Assembly: GCF_023715645.1 (NCBI RefSeq)
Contig: NZ_JAMBOP010000014.1
Coordinates: 43,316-107,315, forward strand
From: Bacillus cytotoxicus
GTDB lineage: Bacteria > Bacillota > Bacilli > Bacillales > Bacillaceae_G
DNA length: 64,000 nt
Reading direction: 5' to 3'
Below, piece by piece: positions 54,394 to 63,134 of this stretch. The position numbers and the translations under genes were made by a program. Each line of letters starts with the position of its first letter. The first letter of the stretch is position 1. The notes beneath the pieces are model-generated. The model had not been told where the DNA came from. It saw nothing but the letters and a program-made list of their open reading frames with translations, and searched no databases.

Positions 54394-55569
54394 TTATTTT
54401 CTTCTTAATGGGTTTACAACACCAACAATTTTATCATTTTCTATATATACACGTGGAATTCTTCGATTTAACATACACGTTACTTCATAGTTAATTGTTC
54501 CTAACTGATCAGCAATTTTTTCTACCGCAATCTCTTCATTACCTTGTTTACCGTAAAAGACTACCTCATCTCCAACATTTACAGGCATCGCTTGCGTTAC
54601 ATCGAGCATAAGCTGATCCATACAAACACGGCCAATAATAGGTACTCTCACACCATTGATGAGCGCATGCCCTTTACTAGACAGTTGACGACTAAATCCA
54701 TCCGCATATCCGATTGGAATGGTAGCGATCCACTCATCCCCTGTCGTAACATACGTATTACCGTAACTTACTCCTCTTCCTTGTTTAACATGTTTCACAT
54801 GAGCCACTTTGGATTTTAATGTTAAAATCGGCTGAAGTGTTACTGTTTTATGATCCACTTCTTTCGATGGATACATTCCATATATCCCGATCCCAACGCG
54901 AACCATATTTTGAAATTCATTATTTAGTTCCATTGTGCCTGCACTATTCGAGCTATGAATAAGCGGAAAATAAATCCCCATATCTTTTGCAGTATTTACA
55001 GCTTTGTCAAATAAACCTTTTTGCATCAACGTATATGTTTTATCTACTTCATCAGCTGTAGAATAATGAGTAAATATTCCTTCTACTTCTACATGTTGCA
55101 TCTTTTGCAATTCTTGCAAAAACGTCACCACTTCTTCTTCTTGCAAACCAATCCGGCTCATACCTGTATCAATTTTAATTTGAATACGTGCCTTCTTTTG
55201 CAGACGCTCTGCTATACGATCAATATTTTTTAAATCTTCAATTCTGTATACAGTCATCATAATATCGTATTCAATTGCGTCTTCTACAGCATCCTCCGGT
55301 GTATACCCTAATATTAAAATCGGTACTGTTACACCTGCTTCACGCAACTCAATTCCTTCATCCACAAAAGCAACCGCTAGATGACTTACTCCAGCTCCAA
55401 TTGCAGCCTTCGCAACTTCTATTGCTCCATGTCCATAACCATTTGCTTTTACAGCTGCCATCATTGCAATATTTTCATCGTTTACACGTTTTTTAAATTC
55501 TCTTACATTATGTTTTACAGCATCTAAATTAATTTCAGCTATTGTATTTCTTCCGTATCTTGAAACCAT
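54394..55569 (-). CDS. alr: Alanine racemase
   Basis: 391 residues, fold-type III PLP enzyme that interconverts L- and D-alanine for peptidoglycan and spore germination control. The PLP lysine is Lys41 in AAVKANGYGHG; the second catalytic base tyrosine is in GVSYGNTY. The C-terminal beta domain ends in MLNRRIPRVY. B. cereus-group genomes have two alanine racemases (389 and 391 residues); this length and the isolated context fit the second (dal2/YncD-like). ATG at 55569 has TTAGGAGTT upstream. Confidence 0.95.
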   Translation of the reverse strand: MVSRYGRNTIAEINLDAVKHNVREFKKRVNDENIAMMAAVKANGYGHGAIEVAKAAIGAGVSHLAVAFVDEGIELREAGVTVPILILGYTPEDAVEDAIEYDIMMTVYRIEDLKNIDRIAERLQKKARIQIKIDTGMSRIGLQEEEVVTFLQELQKMQHVEVEGIFTHYSTADEVDKTYTLMQKGLFDKAVNTAKDMGIYFPLIHSSNSAGTMELNNEFQNMVRVGIGIYGMYPSKEVDHKTVTLQPILTLKSKVAHVKHVKQGRGVSYGNTYVTTGDEWIATIPIGYADGFSRQLSSKGHALINGVRVPIIGRVCMDQLMLDVTQAMPVNVGDEVVFYGKQGNEEIAVEKIADQLGTINYEVTCMLNRRIPRVYIENDKIVGVVNPLRRK

Positions 55570-55735
55570 TATTTTAACTCCTAACTGAATAATTCCATTC
55601 TATTTATCGTTCAATAGGACCTTTAGCACTAAAATACTTTTCATTTTCCTAGTCAAACTACTAGAATCTTCAGAATCTTAAGTATGATATAATATCATTA
55701 AATATCTATTATAAACAAATGTGAGGAGAAATACA

Positions 55736-56197
55736 ATGTTTGTCAAAGCTGCACTGCATCAATTAGAAATTGCGATTCATTCTACAATACTGATGTTAGA
55801 ACAGATTACTTACACTGAATTACAGCAACGCCCACTCAAAAATAAACGATCTCTCTTTGAAATTTGTACACATCTATCTCTGATTTGCCATGCGGATTTC
55901 CTTATTTTAAACGAGGCATCTAAGGAAGAGTTAGATACATTTTATACACAACATACGCTGCACACGCTTGAAGAAATACACCAAACAATGAAAGAAGGTT
56001 TCCAGTTACTTTCCAAAGCATTCCAAACCTATTCCTTAACAGAACTTGAAGAAGTCACTCATTCCTACTGGGGTGCTTCCTACTCTAGGTTTGAATGGTT
56101 ACTTGAAATTGTTGCTCATTTTTATCATCATCGTAGTCAGTTACATACTCTATTAGCAGAACATGTAAAGGATCCGCAAATCCCCTTGTTCGAATAA
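55736..56197 (+). CDS. DinB-superfamily protein
   Basis: 153 residues, four-helix bundle. Metal-site histidines lie in FEICTHLSLICHADF and EIVAHFYHHRSQLHTLL, the DinB/YfiT arrangement of bacillithiol-associated or metal-dependent hydrolases. Specific function unknown. ATG at 55736 follows GTGAGGAG. Its end overlaps a terminator shared with spoIIP. Confidence 0.82.
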   Translation: MFVKAALHQLEIAIHSTILMLEQITYTELQQRPLKNKRSLFEICTHLSLICHADFLILNEASKEELDTFYTQHTLHTLEEIHQTMKEGFQLLSKAFQTYSLTELEEVTHSYWGASYSRFEWLLEIVAHFYHHRSQLHTLLAEHVKDPQIPLFE

Positions 56198-56213
56198 GAA
56201 ATTTGCGGATCCA
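56170..56213. terminator. Bidirectional terminator (GGATCCGCAAAT stem)
   Basis: GGATCCGCAAAT and ATTTGCGGATCC form a 12-bp stem between convergent genes; it covers the last codons of the DinB gene and touches the spoIIP stop. Confidence 0.8.
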
Positions 56214-57359
56214 CTAGTTATTCACTTTCTCCGCATCCCAATAATACTTGCTAAAAGCTTCTGCTAATACATCAATTGAGTTATACAACTCTTCTAAAGT
56301 ATTATCAACGCCACCAACTTCTACCACTAAAGCATTCGAAGATAAATCTTGATTATACGTTCCATCTCCCTTATTTTTGTCCTTTTTGAAAATCCCGCGG
56401 CTAAGTCCATAATAATGTTTATCTAAATATGAATTAATTGCACCTGCAATCTTCATATTTTCTTCTCGTCCCTCATTTTCCATGCCAATAATAAAATAAA
56501 GCCTTGCATATGACTTCCCGTTAATCACTTTTGTTGTAACATTTTTACGTTGATCATCCCGGTGAATATCAACCGGAAACGCGATTTCTTTATTTTGAGC
56601 GAGTGCTTCTTTTACATATCCATGTGAAGCTTTATAAGCTTGATACCATTTCATCTTTTTCTGTGCCAATAAATCTCCCATATTGGTTTTGTCATGCAAG
56701 GCTGGAATTCCTTGTCCTTCTAATTGCTGTTTTAATCTAGCGCCAAGGAGCGACACATTTACATCTGGACTTGATGCTTCATCTGGAATTTTTGCTTCAG
56801 GTAATAACGGTAAAAATGACTCCCAACTATGTGTATGATAAATAAATACAGCATTTTTCCCCTCTATAGTGTTCCCTTTCTTTTGAACAGGATTATTCTT
56901 TTCTGCTTCCTGAACTTTTTCTTTAGCCACTTCACGCTCTTTCGTAATTTCTTCTAGCGGGACACTTGATTCATTTGGTACATTTGTATAATCTGTTCCT
57001 TCTCCAGCTACAAGAATGTCAGAATAATAGTTTGCCATTCCAGGAATTTCTTTCCCCATAAATGTTCGAATATCTTGCAAACGCATATCTGTTGTTAATG
57101 AAAACAATAACGATCCTACCGATTCTCGTTTCTTTGTTTGAAAATATTCAAAAGAAAAATAATGATTTTCCATTTCAATCATTTGCATAAATCCTTGTGA
57201 AGAAACTTTTCCAAACCATTGATTCACATAAAATGATTTCATTGTATGCAACATTGTAGTAACTAAAGATGCAGCCACTAAAATAACAAATGCATAAGAA
57301 CACAATAAAATGATAATCTTCTTACTATGTACTTGAGAATGTATAAAATACTTTTTCAT
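56214..57359 (-). CDS. spoIIP: Stage II sporulation protein P (SpoIIP), copy 1
   Basis: 381 residues. A single N-terminal membrane segment (KIIILLCSYAFVILVAASLV) anchors an extracytoplasmic amidase/endopeptidase domain. Zinc residues lie in FIYHTHSWESFLPLLPE and DIHRDDQRKNVTTK; the C-terminus has DLSSNALVVEVGGVDNTLEE. SpoIIP strips peptide stems from septal peptidoglycan during engulfment in the mother cell, with SpoIID and SpoIIM. ATG at 57359 has GAAAGGG upstream. Candidate sigma-E promoter: GTATAT, 15 bases, CATACCCAT around 57375-57405 on the minus strand. A second copy lies 4 kb away. Confidence 0.92.
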   Translation of the reverse strand: MKKYFIHSQVHSKKIIILLCSYAFVILVAASLVTTMLHTMKSFYVNQWFGKVSSQGFMQMIEMENHYFSFEYFQTKKRESVGSLLFSLTTDMRLQDIRTFMGKEIPGMANYYSDILVAGEGTDYTNVPNESSVPLEEITKEREVAKEKVQEAEKNNPVQKKGNTIEGKNAVFIYHTHSWESFLPLLPEAKIPDEASSPDVNVSLLGARLKQQLEGQGIPALHDKTNMGDLLAQKKMKWYQAYKASHGYVKEALAQNKEIAFPVDIHRDDQRKNVTTKVINGKSYARLYFIIGMENEGREENMKIAGAINSYLDKHYYGLSRGIFKKDKNKGDGTYNQDLSSNALVVEVGGVDNTLEELYNSIDVLAEAFSKYYWDAEKVNN

Positions 57360-57495
57360 CGTACCACCCTTTCTATACATGGGTATGTACAAGCTTTATG
57401 TCATATACCTTTTACACCAATCCGCTCACTTTACACTCAGCATATTTCCCAATTGGAATCACTAAGATTAACAAAACCATTCTTCATTTCATTAC

Positions 57496-57532
57496 AAAAA
57501 AAAAGAAGAGAAATGGCGTCCATTTCTCTTCC
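57496..57532 (-). terminator. Intrinsic terminator of the NfeD-SPFH operon
   Basis: GAAGAGAAATGG / CCATTTCTCTTC stem with a 3-base loop and a run of nine or more T on the minus strand. Confidence 0.9.
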
Positions 57533-57538
57533 TCGTTT

Positions 57539-58498
57539 CTATTGTTCATTTTTCGTATCTAAAGGAGGATGCTTTTTCTCTTTAAATAGCTCTCCAATTG
57601 CCCCTAAGCTTCCTAATGTTTCAACGGCGTTTGACGGAAGGAATACTTTATTTGCAGGTCCTTTCGCAATTTCAGTTAGAGATTCAAATGACTGATATGC
57701 AAGTACTCGCTCATCAAGTCCTGACTGACGCAACAGTTGAATCCGGAGTTGTTCTGCTTTTGCAATTTCTTCAATCGCTTTCGCTTCCCCTTGTGCTTCT
57801 AATTCTTTCGCTTGTCGTAAACCTTCGGCCTCACGAATGCGCGCTTCTTTATCCCCTTCAGCCATTAAAATTTTACTTTGTTTCTCCCCTTCAGCCCGTA
57901 GAACTTTATCTTGTTTTGCTGCTTCAGCTTCAAGAATAATGGCACGCTTATTACGCTCTGCTTTCATTTGTTTTTCCATTGCTGCTTGTATATCTTTTGG
58001 TGGGTTAATATCTACAACTTCAACGCGTTCAATACGAACACCCCATTTTTCCGTTGCCTCATCAAGTGCTAAACGGATTTCTGTTGAAATTTTTTCACGT
58101 CCAGATAATGTTTCATCCAGCTCCATTTTCCCAATGATTTGTCGCATTGTTGCAGATGTAATATTACGAACCCCAAGTTCATAATTTGAAATACCATACG
58201 TTGCAAGCTCTGGATCAACAACTTGATAGAAAATAATCGTATCAATCTCAACTTGTACGTTATCTTTCGTAATTACTTTTTGCGGTGGTACAGTCGTTTG
58301 TTGAATCCGCAAATCGTGATAAAGACGTACACGATCGATAACCGGGATAATCATGTTTAAACCCGGGTGCATAACGTGCTGAAATTTACCTAACCGCTCT
58401 ACAACACCAACTCTTTGCTGTGGAATAATTTTAATTGATAATGCGATAAATACAATAACAATTAATACTAAAATAATTGATAATGTTAAACCAACCAT
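57539..58498 (-). CDS. SPFH/Band 7 protein, stomatin/QmcA-like
   Basis: 319 residues. An N-terminal membrane hairpin (LSIILVLIVIVFIALSIKII) precedes the SPFH domain (QQRVGVVERLGKFQHVMHPG...). A long charged coiled coil (residues 180-260, rich in KQDKVLRAEGEKQSKILMAE) follows. Such proteins organise membrane microdomains and regulate membrane proteases. Its start overlaps the NfeD stop (TAATG), the classic NfeD-SPFH pair. Confidence 0.9.
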   Translation of the reverse strand: MVGLTLSIILVLIVIVFIALSIKIIPQQRVGVVERLGKFQHVMHPGLNMIIPVIDRVRLYHDLRIQQTTVPPQKVITKDNVQVEIDTIIFYQVVDPELATYGISNYELGVRNITSATMRQIIGKMELDETLSGREKISTEIRLALDEATEKWGVRIERVEVVDINPPKDIQAAMEKQMKAERNKRAIILEAEAAKQDKVLRAEGEKQSKILMAEGDKEARIREAEGLRQAKELEAQGEAKAIEEIAKAEQLRIQLLRQSGLDERVLAYQSFESLTEIAKGPANKVFLPSNAVETLGSLGAIGELFKEKKHPPLDTKNEQ

Positions 58499-58929
58499 TA
58501 TAATTCACACTCCCTTTTCACGTGCACTACAGTGCTGCTCCTCTTTACAACAATAACGTTTTCCCCATCTAAAATCGGTTTATCTGATACAGCTGTCCAC
58601 ATATCTCCCTCTACTTTTACAATTCCATTTGCTTCATTGGTAATCGCTTGCACAATTATGCCTTTTTTCCCAACAAGCTGGTCTACTGCATCTGTATAAC
58701 CTTTCGCTTCTCGAAAATTTTTAGAAATTCGTTTTGTGAAAAATGTCAAACTAAGACTAACAACAGATGCTATCACAACTTGAAGTAGCAAAGAGTTGGG
58801 TATAAATAGTCCAATTAGACCTCCGACCACAGCACCTATCCCAAGCCATAATAAGTAGAACGTCACAGTCAGCATTTCCGCAATAAATAAAAGACCGGCA
58901 ATAACAAACCAAATCACCCACCCTGTCAT
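58498..58929 (-). CDS. NfeD-family membrane protein
   Basis: 143 residues from ATG at 58929 (MTGWVIWFVIAGLLFIAEML). Several membrane segments (VIWFVIAGLLFIAEMLTVTF, FIPNSLLLQVVIASVVSLSL) are followed by a C-terminal OB-fold (KKGIIVQAITNEANGIVKVEGDMWTAVSD). NfeD proteins pair with SPFH proteins, which is what follows here. GAGGG lies 7 bases upstream of the chosen start. Confidence 0.88.
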   Translation of the reverse strand: MTGWVIWFVIAGLLFIAEMLTVTFYLLWLGIGAVVGGLIGLFIPNSLLLQVVIASVVSLSLTFFTKRISKNFREAKGYTDAVDQLVGKKGIIVQAITNEANGIVKVEGDMWTAVSDKPILDGENVIVVKRSSTVVHVKRECEL

Positions 58930-59155
58930 GTGCAACCCTCGCTTCCATTCTTTTTTTATGTATATGAGAGAAAGAAAACTTTATCACGTTGCATCCGCAA
59001 CATTCATTAATAGGTGAAAAATACATTAAAATTATATATATTAATATATTCTTCATTATACATGATAAACCCTTTCAAAAAAGTGACAAAAGATCAAAAT
59101 CTTCTCTAAAAAAGGAAATTTCTCATTATACAATACATACTTTAAATCATAACCG
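58930..59155. other. Intergenic stretch without recognised feature
   Basis: AT-rich sequence upstream of the NfeD gene. It should contain that gene's promoter, but I cannot point to good -35 and -10 boxes. No coding frame of merit was seen on either strand. Confidence 0.4.
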
Positions 59156-59195
59156 TAAAAAAGCAATGTTCCCTCTAAGAAACATTGCTTTTTTG
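59156..59195. terminator. Intrinsic terminator, probably of the carboxypeptidase gene, separated from it by a repeat
   Basis: AAAAAAGCAATGTT / AACATTGCTTTTTT stem with a 10-base loop, usable in both directions. The nearest gene that could use it is the VanY-like gene (stop 59568), with the R2 repeat inserted in between. Confidence 0.7.
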
Positions 59196-59215
59196 TTTAA
59201 ACATATACTTCTTTC

Positions 59216-59492
59216 GTAACTACTCAGTCACTCTATGAAAAAAGGCAGAAAAGCATCTTTTTAAATGGTCCTGAGGGACTGGCCATGCATAGAAGCGGTC
59301 AGGACCTTTTCCTGCCACGCACAAAGTTTTAAAACAAAGCGAGGTAACGAGGTGGAGGCTCATTTTTATCTTTATGACAGCAATTTATATGCTGGAAAAT
59401 GAAAAAAACTTTCTATAGGTAATGGAGCGCATTTTTGCTGGAATCATATTCCTTATCAAACTTCTAAATGAAATGTATGACTGAGTAGTTAC
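59216..59492. repeat. Dispersed repeat, family R2, long copy
   Basis: Bounded by GTAACTACTCAGTC and GACTGAGTAGTTAC, with the same core as the copy at 32931 (ACTGGCCATG, GGTCAGGACCTTTTCCTGCC) but about 60 bases longer. It separates the VanY-like gene from a terminator hairpin. Confidence 0.85.
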
Positions 59493-59567
59493 CTTCTTTC
59501 TTACATAACATCATCATTGATATAAAAAATCTATTTGTAAAGGATAAAGAAAAACACTATTGGATAA

Positions 59568-60308
59568 TCATTTAATAGCTTCTTCTAAAGTAAGCTGATT
59601 TTCATATAAATAGGTAGCGTATGGATTGCCAACATAACGAACATGCCACGGTTCATACATATACCCTGTCACTTTTTCTTTTTCTTTTTCATAGCGGATA
59701 ATAAAACCAAACTTATAAGCATTTTCAGCAAGCCACTTTCCTTCCTTCGTATTTCCAAATGAAGGTTCTAATTGAAAACTTGCAGATTTTGACGTAATAT
59801 CAACCGCTAATCCCGTTTGATGTTCACTTGTCCCAGGAACAGCACTAGACATCGCTGTTTTTGCTTCCCCATCTTGTTTTTTATACATCGTATTCAATGC
59901 TTTTTGCCGTTCAAAAGAACGAAATGCCGAAACAGCAAATAAAAAAATATTTTCACGCTTCGCTTGTTGAAACATACGCTCTAATGATAAAGCTGCTTCT
60001 TTACGCATTTTCTTTTTTTCATTATCACCTTCATACAAAAAACGAACTTGAGGTATAACTAAATCTTGCGGCTCATATAAGTCAGGCAAGCGCCTTTTCT
60101 TATTTATAAGAACAAGCGTTGAATCTGGATTATTAACAACTGCAAGTCTTCCTTCTATTTTTGCGGTTGTTTCTTGTACCTTTGGAAAAATAACGTTTCC
60201 TTGTGCTTCAATCGCTTTCTTTTCTTTATGCTTTACATATTGAGGCATTGCAATCATAATCACGCCAACAACAATGACTACACTTAACAGCATCCATCTT
60301 TTTTTCAT
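59568..60308 (-). CDS. D-alanyl-D-alanine carboxypeptidase, M15 family (VanY-like)
   Basis: 246 residues. A signal anchor (LLSVVIVVGVIMIAMP) is followed by a peptidase M15 domain. Zinc and catalytic residues are in GTSEHQTGLAVDITSKS (SxHxxGxAxD) and YEPWHVRYVG. It should trim D-Ala from peptidoglycan stems outside the membrane. It lies far from van or other resistance genes, so a housekeeping or spore-wall role is likelier than vancomycin resistance. GGGATG precedes the ATG. Confidence 0.9.
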   Translation of the reverse strand: MKKRWMLLSVVIVVGVIMIAMPQYVKHKEKKAIEAQGNVIFPKVQETTAKIEGRLAVVNNPDSTLVLINKKRRLPDLYEPQDLVIPQVRFLYEGDNEKKKMRKEAALSLERMFQQAKRENIFLFAVSAFRSFERQKALNTMYKKQDGEAKTAMSSAVPGTSEHQTGLAVDITSKSASFQLEPSFGNTKEGKWLAENAYKFGFIIRYEKEKEKVTGYMYEPWHVRYVGNPYATYLYENQLTLEEAIK

Positions 60309-60443
60309 ATAACATCCCTTTATTAAAATATTTTTTCAAAACACTCTTAGCAACTTCCACTACAGTTCATAGCAATTCATTATTCCCATCACATACCATG
60401 TATTTTTGCCCATTTTTCACTTTTTTAACGTATTTCCGAAAGA
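60309..60443. other. Intergenic stretch upstream of the carboxypeptidase gene
   Basis: Contains the ribosome-site region of the carboxypeptidase gene and AT-rich DNA. No gene or convincing promoter was recognised. Confidence 0.4.
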
Positions 60444-60495
60444 AGTCCCCATCTTCAAGCGCGTGACGTGTTAGCGTTTAAGTGATGGGTAGTTG
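60444..60495 (+). mobile_element. Orphan IS200/IS605-type right-end hairpin
   Basis: AGTCCCCATCTTCAAGCG, then CGTTTAAGTGATGGGTAGTTGAC, has the same layout as the right end of the TnpB element (CCCCCACTTCAAAC ... GTTAAGTGGCGGGTAGTTC). No TnpA or TnpB frame is near, so it would be a leftover or a palindrome-associated passenger element. Confidence 0.5.
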
Positions 60496-60620
60496 ACACA
60501 AATTCATTTCAGCTATTTATTTTTAAGAATACTCATACTCTGATTTCTGTTTACATAATATAATTATTAGTAAAATTCTTTGTCAATGAAAATTCGTTAT
60601 CATTCTTCAAAATCCTTTTT

Positions 60621-60952
60621 TATATAAATCCAATTTGACTTTCAAACATACAAGTCACCGCCATACCAAACAAAAAGTACCCTGCTACTCTGAGGCCACT
60701 GAAAAAGTCCCTTAAAAGAGAAAAAGAAGATAACCACCTACTGTATATAGGGGATTATCTTCTTTTTGATGGATGTATATTGATAAAAATTCTGTTACTG
60801 ACTCAAAGTAGACAGTTTTTCAGCGCCCTCGCTACTCTCTTTCTCTCTTTATTTGAACATCGCATATGGCAAAAAAGAGCCCTGACCGCTTCTACGCATG
60901 GCCAGACGCTCTCGCCCACCTTAAAAGAAAAGGGTTTTTATGTAAATTTTTC
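60621..60952. repeat. Dispersed repeat, family R1, split by a MITE
   Basis: TATATAAATCCAATTTGACT begins the copy, which is interrupted at 60692-60830 by a MITE and resumes with CTTTCTCTCTTTATTTG, CTGACCGCTTCTACGCATGG and CCAGACGCTCTCGCCCACC. It then ends at the edge of an R2 element, without its terminal TTATATATAT. Confidence 0.85.
60692..60830. mobile_element. 139-bp MITE with 8-bp target duplication
   Basis: Inverted ends GAGGCCACTGAAAAAGT and (complement of the right end) GAGGGCGCTGAAAAACT, flanked on both sides by GCTACTCT (60684-60691 and 60831-60838). Inside lies a hairpin with AAAAAGAAGATAA / TTATCTTCTTTTT. It has no gene. A truncated relative lies at 33212. Confidence 0.88.
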
Positions 60953-61181
60953 GTAACTACTCAGTTATACATTTCATTGGAAAGTTTTTTTCATGTTTCA
61001 GCATCTAGATTGCTGTCATGAAGATAAAAATGGATATACACCTCGCAACATTTATTTGTTTTAAAACATTGCGCGTGGCAGGAAAAGGCCCTGACCGCTC
61101 TAAACACGCGGCCAGTTGCTCTCGCCAACCTAAAAAGAAAGGGGTTTTCTTCCTTTTTTCACAGAGTGACTGAGTAGTTAC
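60953..61181. repeat. Dispersed repeat, family R2, reversed copy
   Basis: GTAACTACTCAGTT and GACTGAGTAGTTAC bound the copy, which reads in the opposite direction to 32931 and 59216 (TGCTGTCATG, GGCAGGAAAAGGCCCTGACC, CGGCCAGTTGCTCTCGCC). It abuts the truncated R1 element. Confidence 0.85.
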
Positions 61182-61213
61182 AATTTTTCAACTGGGATAT
61201 AAAGTAAATAAAT

Positions 61214-61238
61214 AGCGTAAGCAACACTTGCTTACGCT
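61214..61238 (-). terminator. Intrinsic terminator of the second spoIIP
   Basis: AGCGTAAGCAA / TTGCTTACGCT stem with a 3-base loop touches the stop codon. The following minus-strand sequence is T-rich. Confidence 0.85.
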
Positions 61239-62392
61239 TAACCATTCACCTTCTCAGCTTGCCAATAATACTCACTAAATGCTTCTGCGAGCGCATCGAT
61301 ACTACGATTGACTTCCTCTTCTGTATTATCAACACCGCCTACTTCAATAAGGATAGCTTGCCCAGATAAATCTTGATTGTATACACCATTTCCAGTGCTA
61401 AAATCTTTTTGAATAACCCCTCGGCTTATTCCAGGATATTTTTCCTTTAATGACTCATGCAGCGCTGTTACCAATTGCAGGTTTTTTGCATAATTTTTAT
61501 TTCCCTTGCCAATTACAAATGCCAACTTCGCATATGGTTTATCACCAATTGTTTTTGTCGTTACCTCTTTCCGAGCACTATCTCTATGCAAATCAAAAAA
61601 ATATTGAAGCTGTTTATTGCTGGCCATTGCTTCCTGCACAATCTCTCGAGACATTTTATAAGAACTACGATCATTTAATCCCCGGCTCACCAACATTTTT
61701 CCAACATCTGTTTTATCATTCGTTGCGCCTATCCCATGATTTTCTAGTTTCTCGCGGAATACATCTCCAAATAAAGCAATGTTCTTTACTGAGCTCGTTG
61801 CTTTATTTGAATCTGGATTATTCGTTAAATTTAACAATGGTAAATATGACTCCCAACTATGCGTATGATAAATAAACGCTACTTTTCGACTTTCTGTCGT
61901 TTGTGCTGGCTTCTTTTTATCTTCATGCGGTTCGTTATTTTTAGATTTTTCTTGTTCTCCTGTTCGCTCTTTTACAAGTTCTTCTAAAGGTACACTCGAC
62001 TCAATAGGTAAATTTGTATAATTTGTTCCTTCACCAGCAATTACAATTTCCGTATCGTATTTCGAAAACCCTGGAAGCTCTATTCCAATTAAACTACGAA
62101 CGTCATCAAGACGAATATTTGTCGCAGCAGATAAAACAAAAGAAGAAATCGAAAAATCTGTATTTAAATTACGATATTCTTGTGTAAAATATCGATTTTC
62201 CGAACCAAGTACATACATATAACCATTCATCGAAAGCTCATTTAACCATTTATATAAATACGTTGACTTAGTTTCTTTTAATGATGTTACGATCATACTA
62301 ACAAATAAAAAAGCTGCCATAATGCCTACTAAAAGTAGAAAAATAAATTTCGGAAGACTTGTCCTTTTTACATAAAAATAGCTTCGATTCAT
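61238..62392 (-). CDS. Stage II sporulation protein P (SpoIIP), copy 2
   Basis: 384 residues. Same plan as copy 1: N-terminal membrane anchor (FIFLLLVGIMAAFLFVSMIV), then an extracytoplasmic domain with FIYHTHSWESYLPLLN and DLHRDSARKEVTTK, ending DLSGQAILIEVGGVDNTEEE. The catalytic residues seen in copy 1 are all kept, so it is likely active. ATG at 62392 has AGGGTGATG upstream. The two copies differ in the linker and about half of their residues, which points to an old duplication rather than recent copying. Confidence 0.9.
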   Translation of the reverse strand: MNRSYFYVKRTSLPKFIFLLLVGIMAAFLFVSMIVTSLKETKSTYLYKWLNELSMNGYMYVLGSENRYFTQEYRNLNTDFSISSFVLSAATNIRLDDVRSLIGIELPGFSKYDTEIVIAGEGTNYTNLPIESSVPLEELVKERTGEQEKSKNNEPHEDKKKPAQTTESRKVAFIYHTHSWESYLPLLNLTNNPDSNKATSSVKNIALFGDVFREKLENHGIGATNDKTDVGKMLVSRGLNDRSSYKMSREIVQEAMASNKQLQYFFDLHRDSARKEVTTKTIGDKPYAKLAFVIGKGNKNYAKNLQLVTALHESLKEKYPGISRGVIQKDFSTGNGVYNQDLSGQAILIEVGGVDNTEEEVNRSIDALAEAFSEYYWQAEKVNG

Positions 62393-62559
62393 TACATCAC
62401 CCTCTCTCTCTAAATATATGTACAATCGTAGAGAATAGACCAAATGAAATTTGGCAATATGAGCACTGAGGTGGAAAGAATTGAAGCTAATGATTGGAGT
62501 GTTTCCTCTTTTTTTGTCGTGTTTCTTTGTTTTACTTGCGGTACATTCACGTTATTTTT

Positions 62560-62609
62560 ATCCCGCTATTCGTGGGCAGTAAGACCCCCATTGATGGTAG
62601 TTTTACTTT
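62560..62609. repeat. Dispersed short repeat (CCCGCTATTCGTGGG family)
   Basis: ATCCCGCTATTCGTGGGCAG ... CCCCCATTGATGG matches the copies at 9916 and 36422. It abuts the end of the DinB-like gene and could affect its termination. Confidence 0.7.
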
Positions 62610-63117
62610 ATAGAAACTGATTAGATTTCCCTCTTGGAATACTTAAGCACGACCATTCTTTTTCCTTCAACAGTTTTCCTATATAAATCATTTGTCCAAT
62701 ATGTGAAGCATAATGCGCAATTTGTCTTTCAATCGCTTGCATCACCGTATGCGGTTCTCGGCGTATATATACTGTTTTTAGAACATCGTTACCTGTAATA
62801 GATTCCAGCGCTTTATATACAAATAACCAGCCTTCTTCCCAAGCATGTAATAATTCTTCTTTCGAAGTGTATCCACCTTCAAATTCATCATCACGATTCC
62901 GATCTTTCTTTTCGCCATCTGTCGTTAAAAAATTTGTCCACCTTGAACGCATATTCCCAGATAAATGTTTTACAATGATTGCAATACTATTTGCTCCTTC
63001 ATGAGGAATCCAGCACATTTCTTCATAAGTAAGCTGCGCTAACGTCCGATCCCCTTGTCTTTTTATAGCTTGAAAATTTTCTTCTGCACACTGTAAATAA
63101 GCTTTTGTAATGTCCAT
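62608..63117 (-). CDS. DinB-superfamily protein (DUF1572-like)
   Basis: 169 residues, four-helix bundle. HLSGNMRSRWTNFLTTDGEK and RQIAHYASHIGQMIYIGKLL place the three metal-binding histidines as in DUF1572/DinB proteins. Function unknown, probably metal-dependent. ATG at 63117 has AGGAGGAC upstream. The frameshifted csaA lies just upstream on the same strand, so both may share a transcript. Confidence 0.82.
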   Translation of the reverse strand: MDITKAYLQCAEENFQAIKRQGDRTLAQLTYEEMCWIPHEGANSIAIIVKHLSGNMRSRWTNFLTTDGEKKDRNRDDEFEGGYTSKEELLHAWEEGWLFVYKALESITGNDVLKTVYIRREPHTVMQAIERQIAHYASHIGQMIYIGKLLKEKEWSCLSIPRGKSNQFL

Positions 63118-63134
63118 TTTTTGTCCTCCTTTTT

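Noticed and set aside
57327-57695. 122-codon plus-strand frame across the spoIIP/SPFH gap
   Set aside because: It runs antisense through a terminator and the 3' end of the SPFH gene and shows no protein features.
59568-60308. VanY-like gene as a vancomycin-resistance determinant
   Set aside because: No vanR/S/H/A/X neighbours. Stand-alone M15 carboxypeptidases are common in Bacillus cell-wall metabolism.
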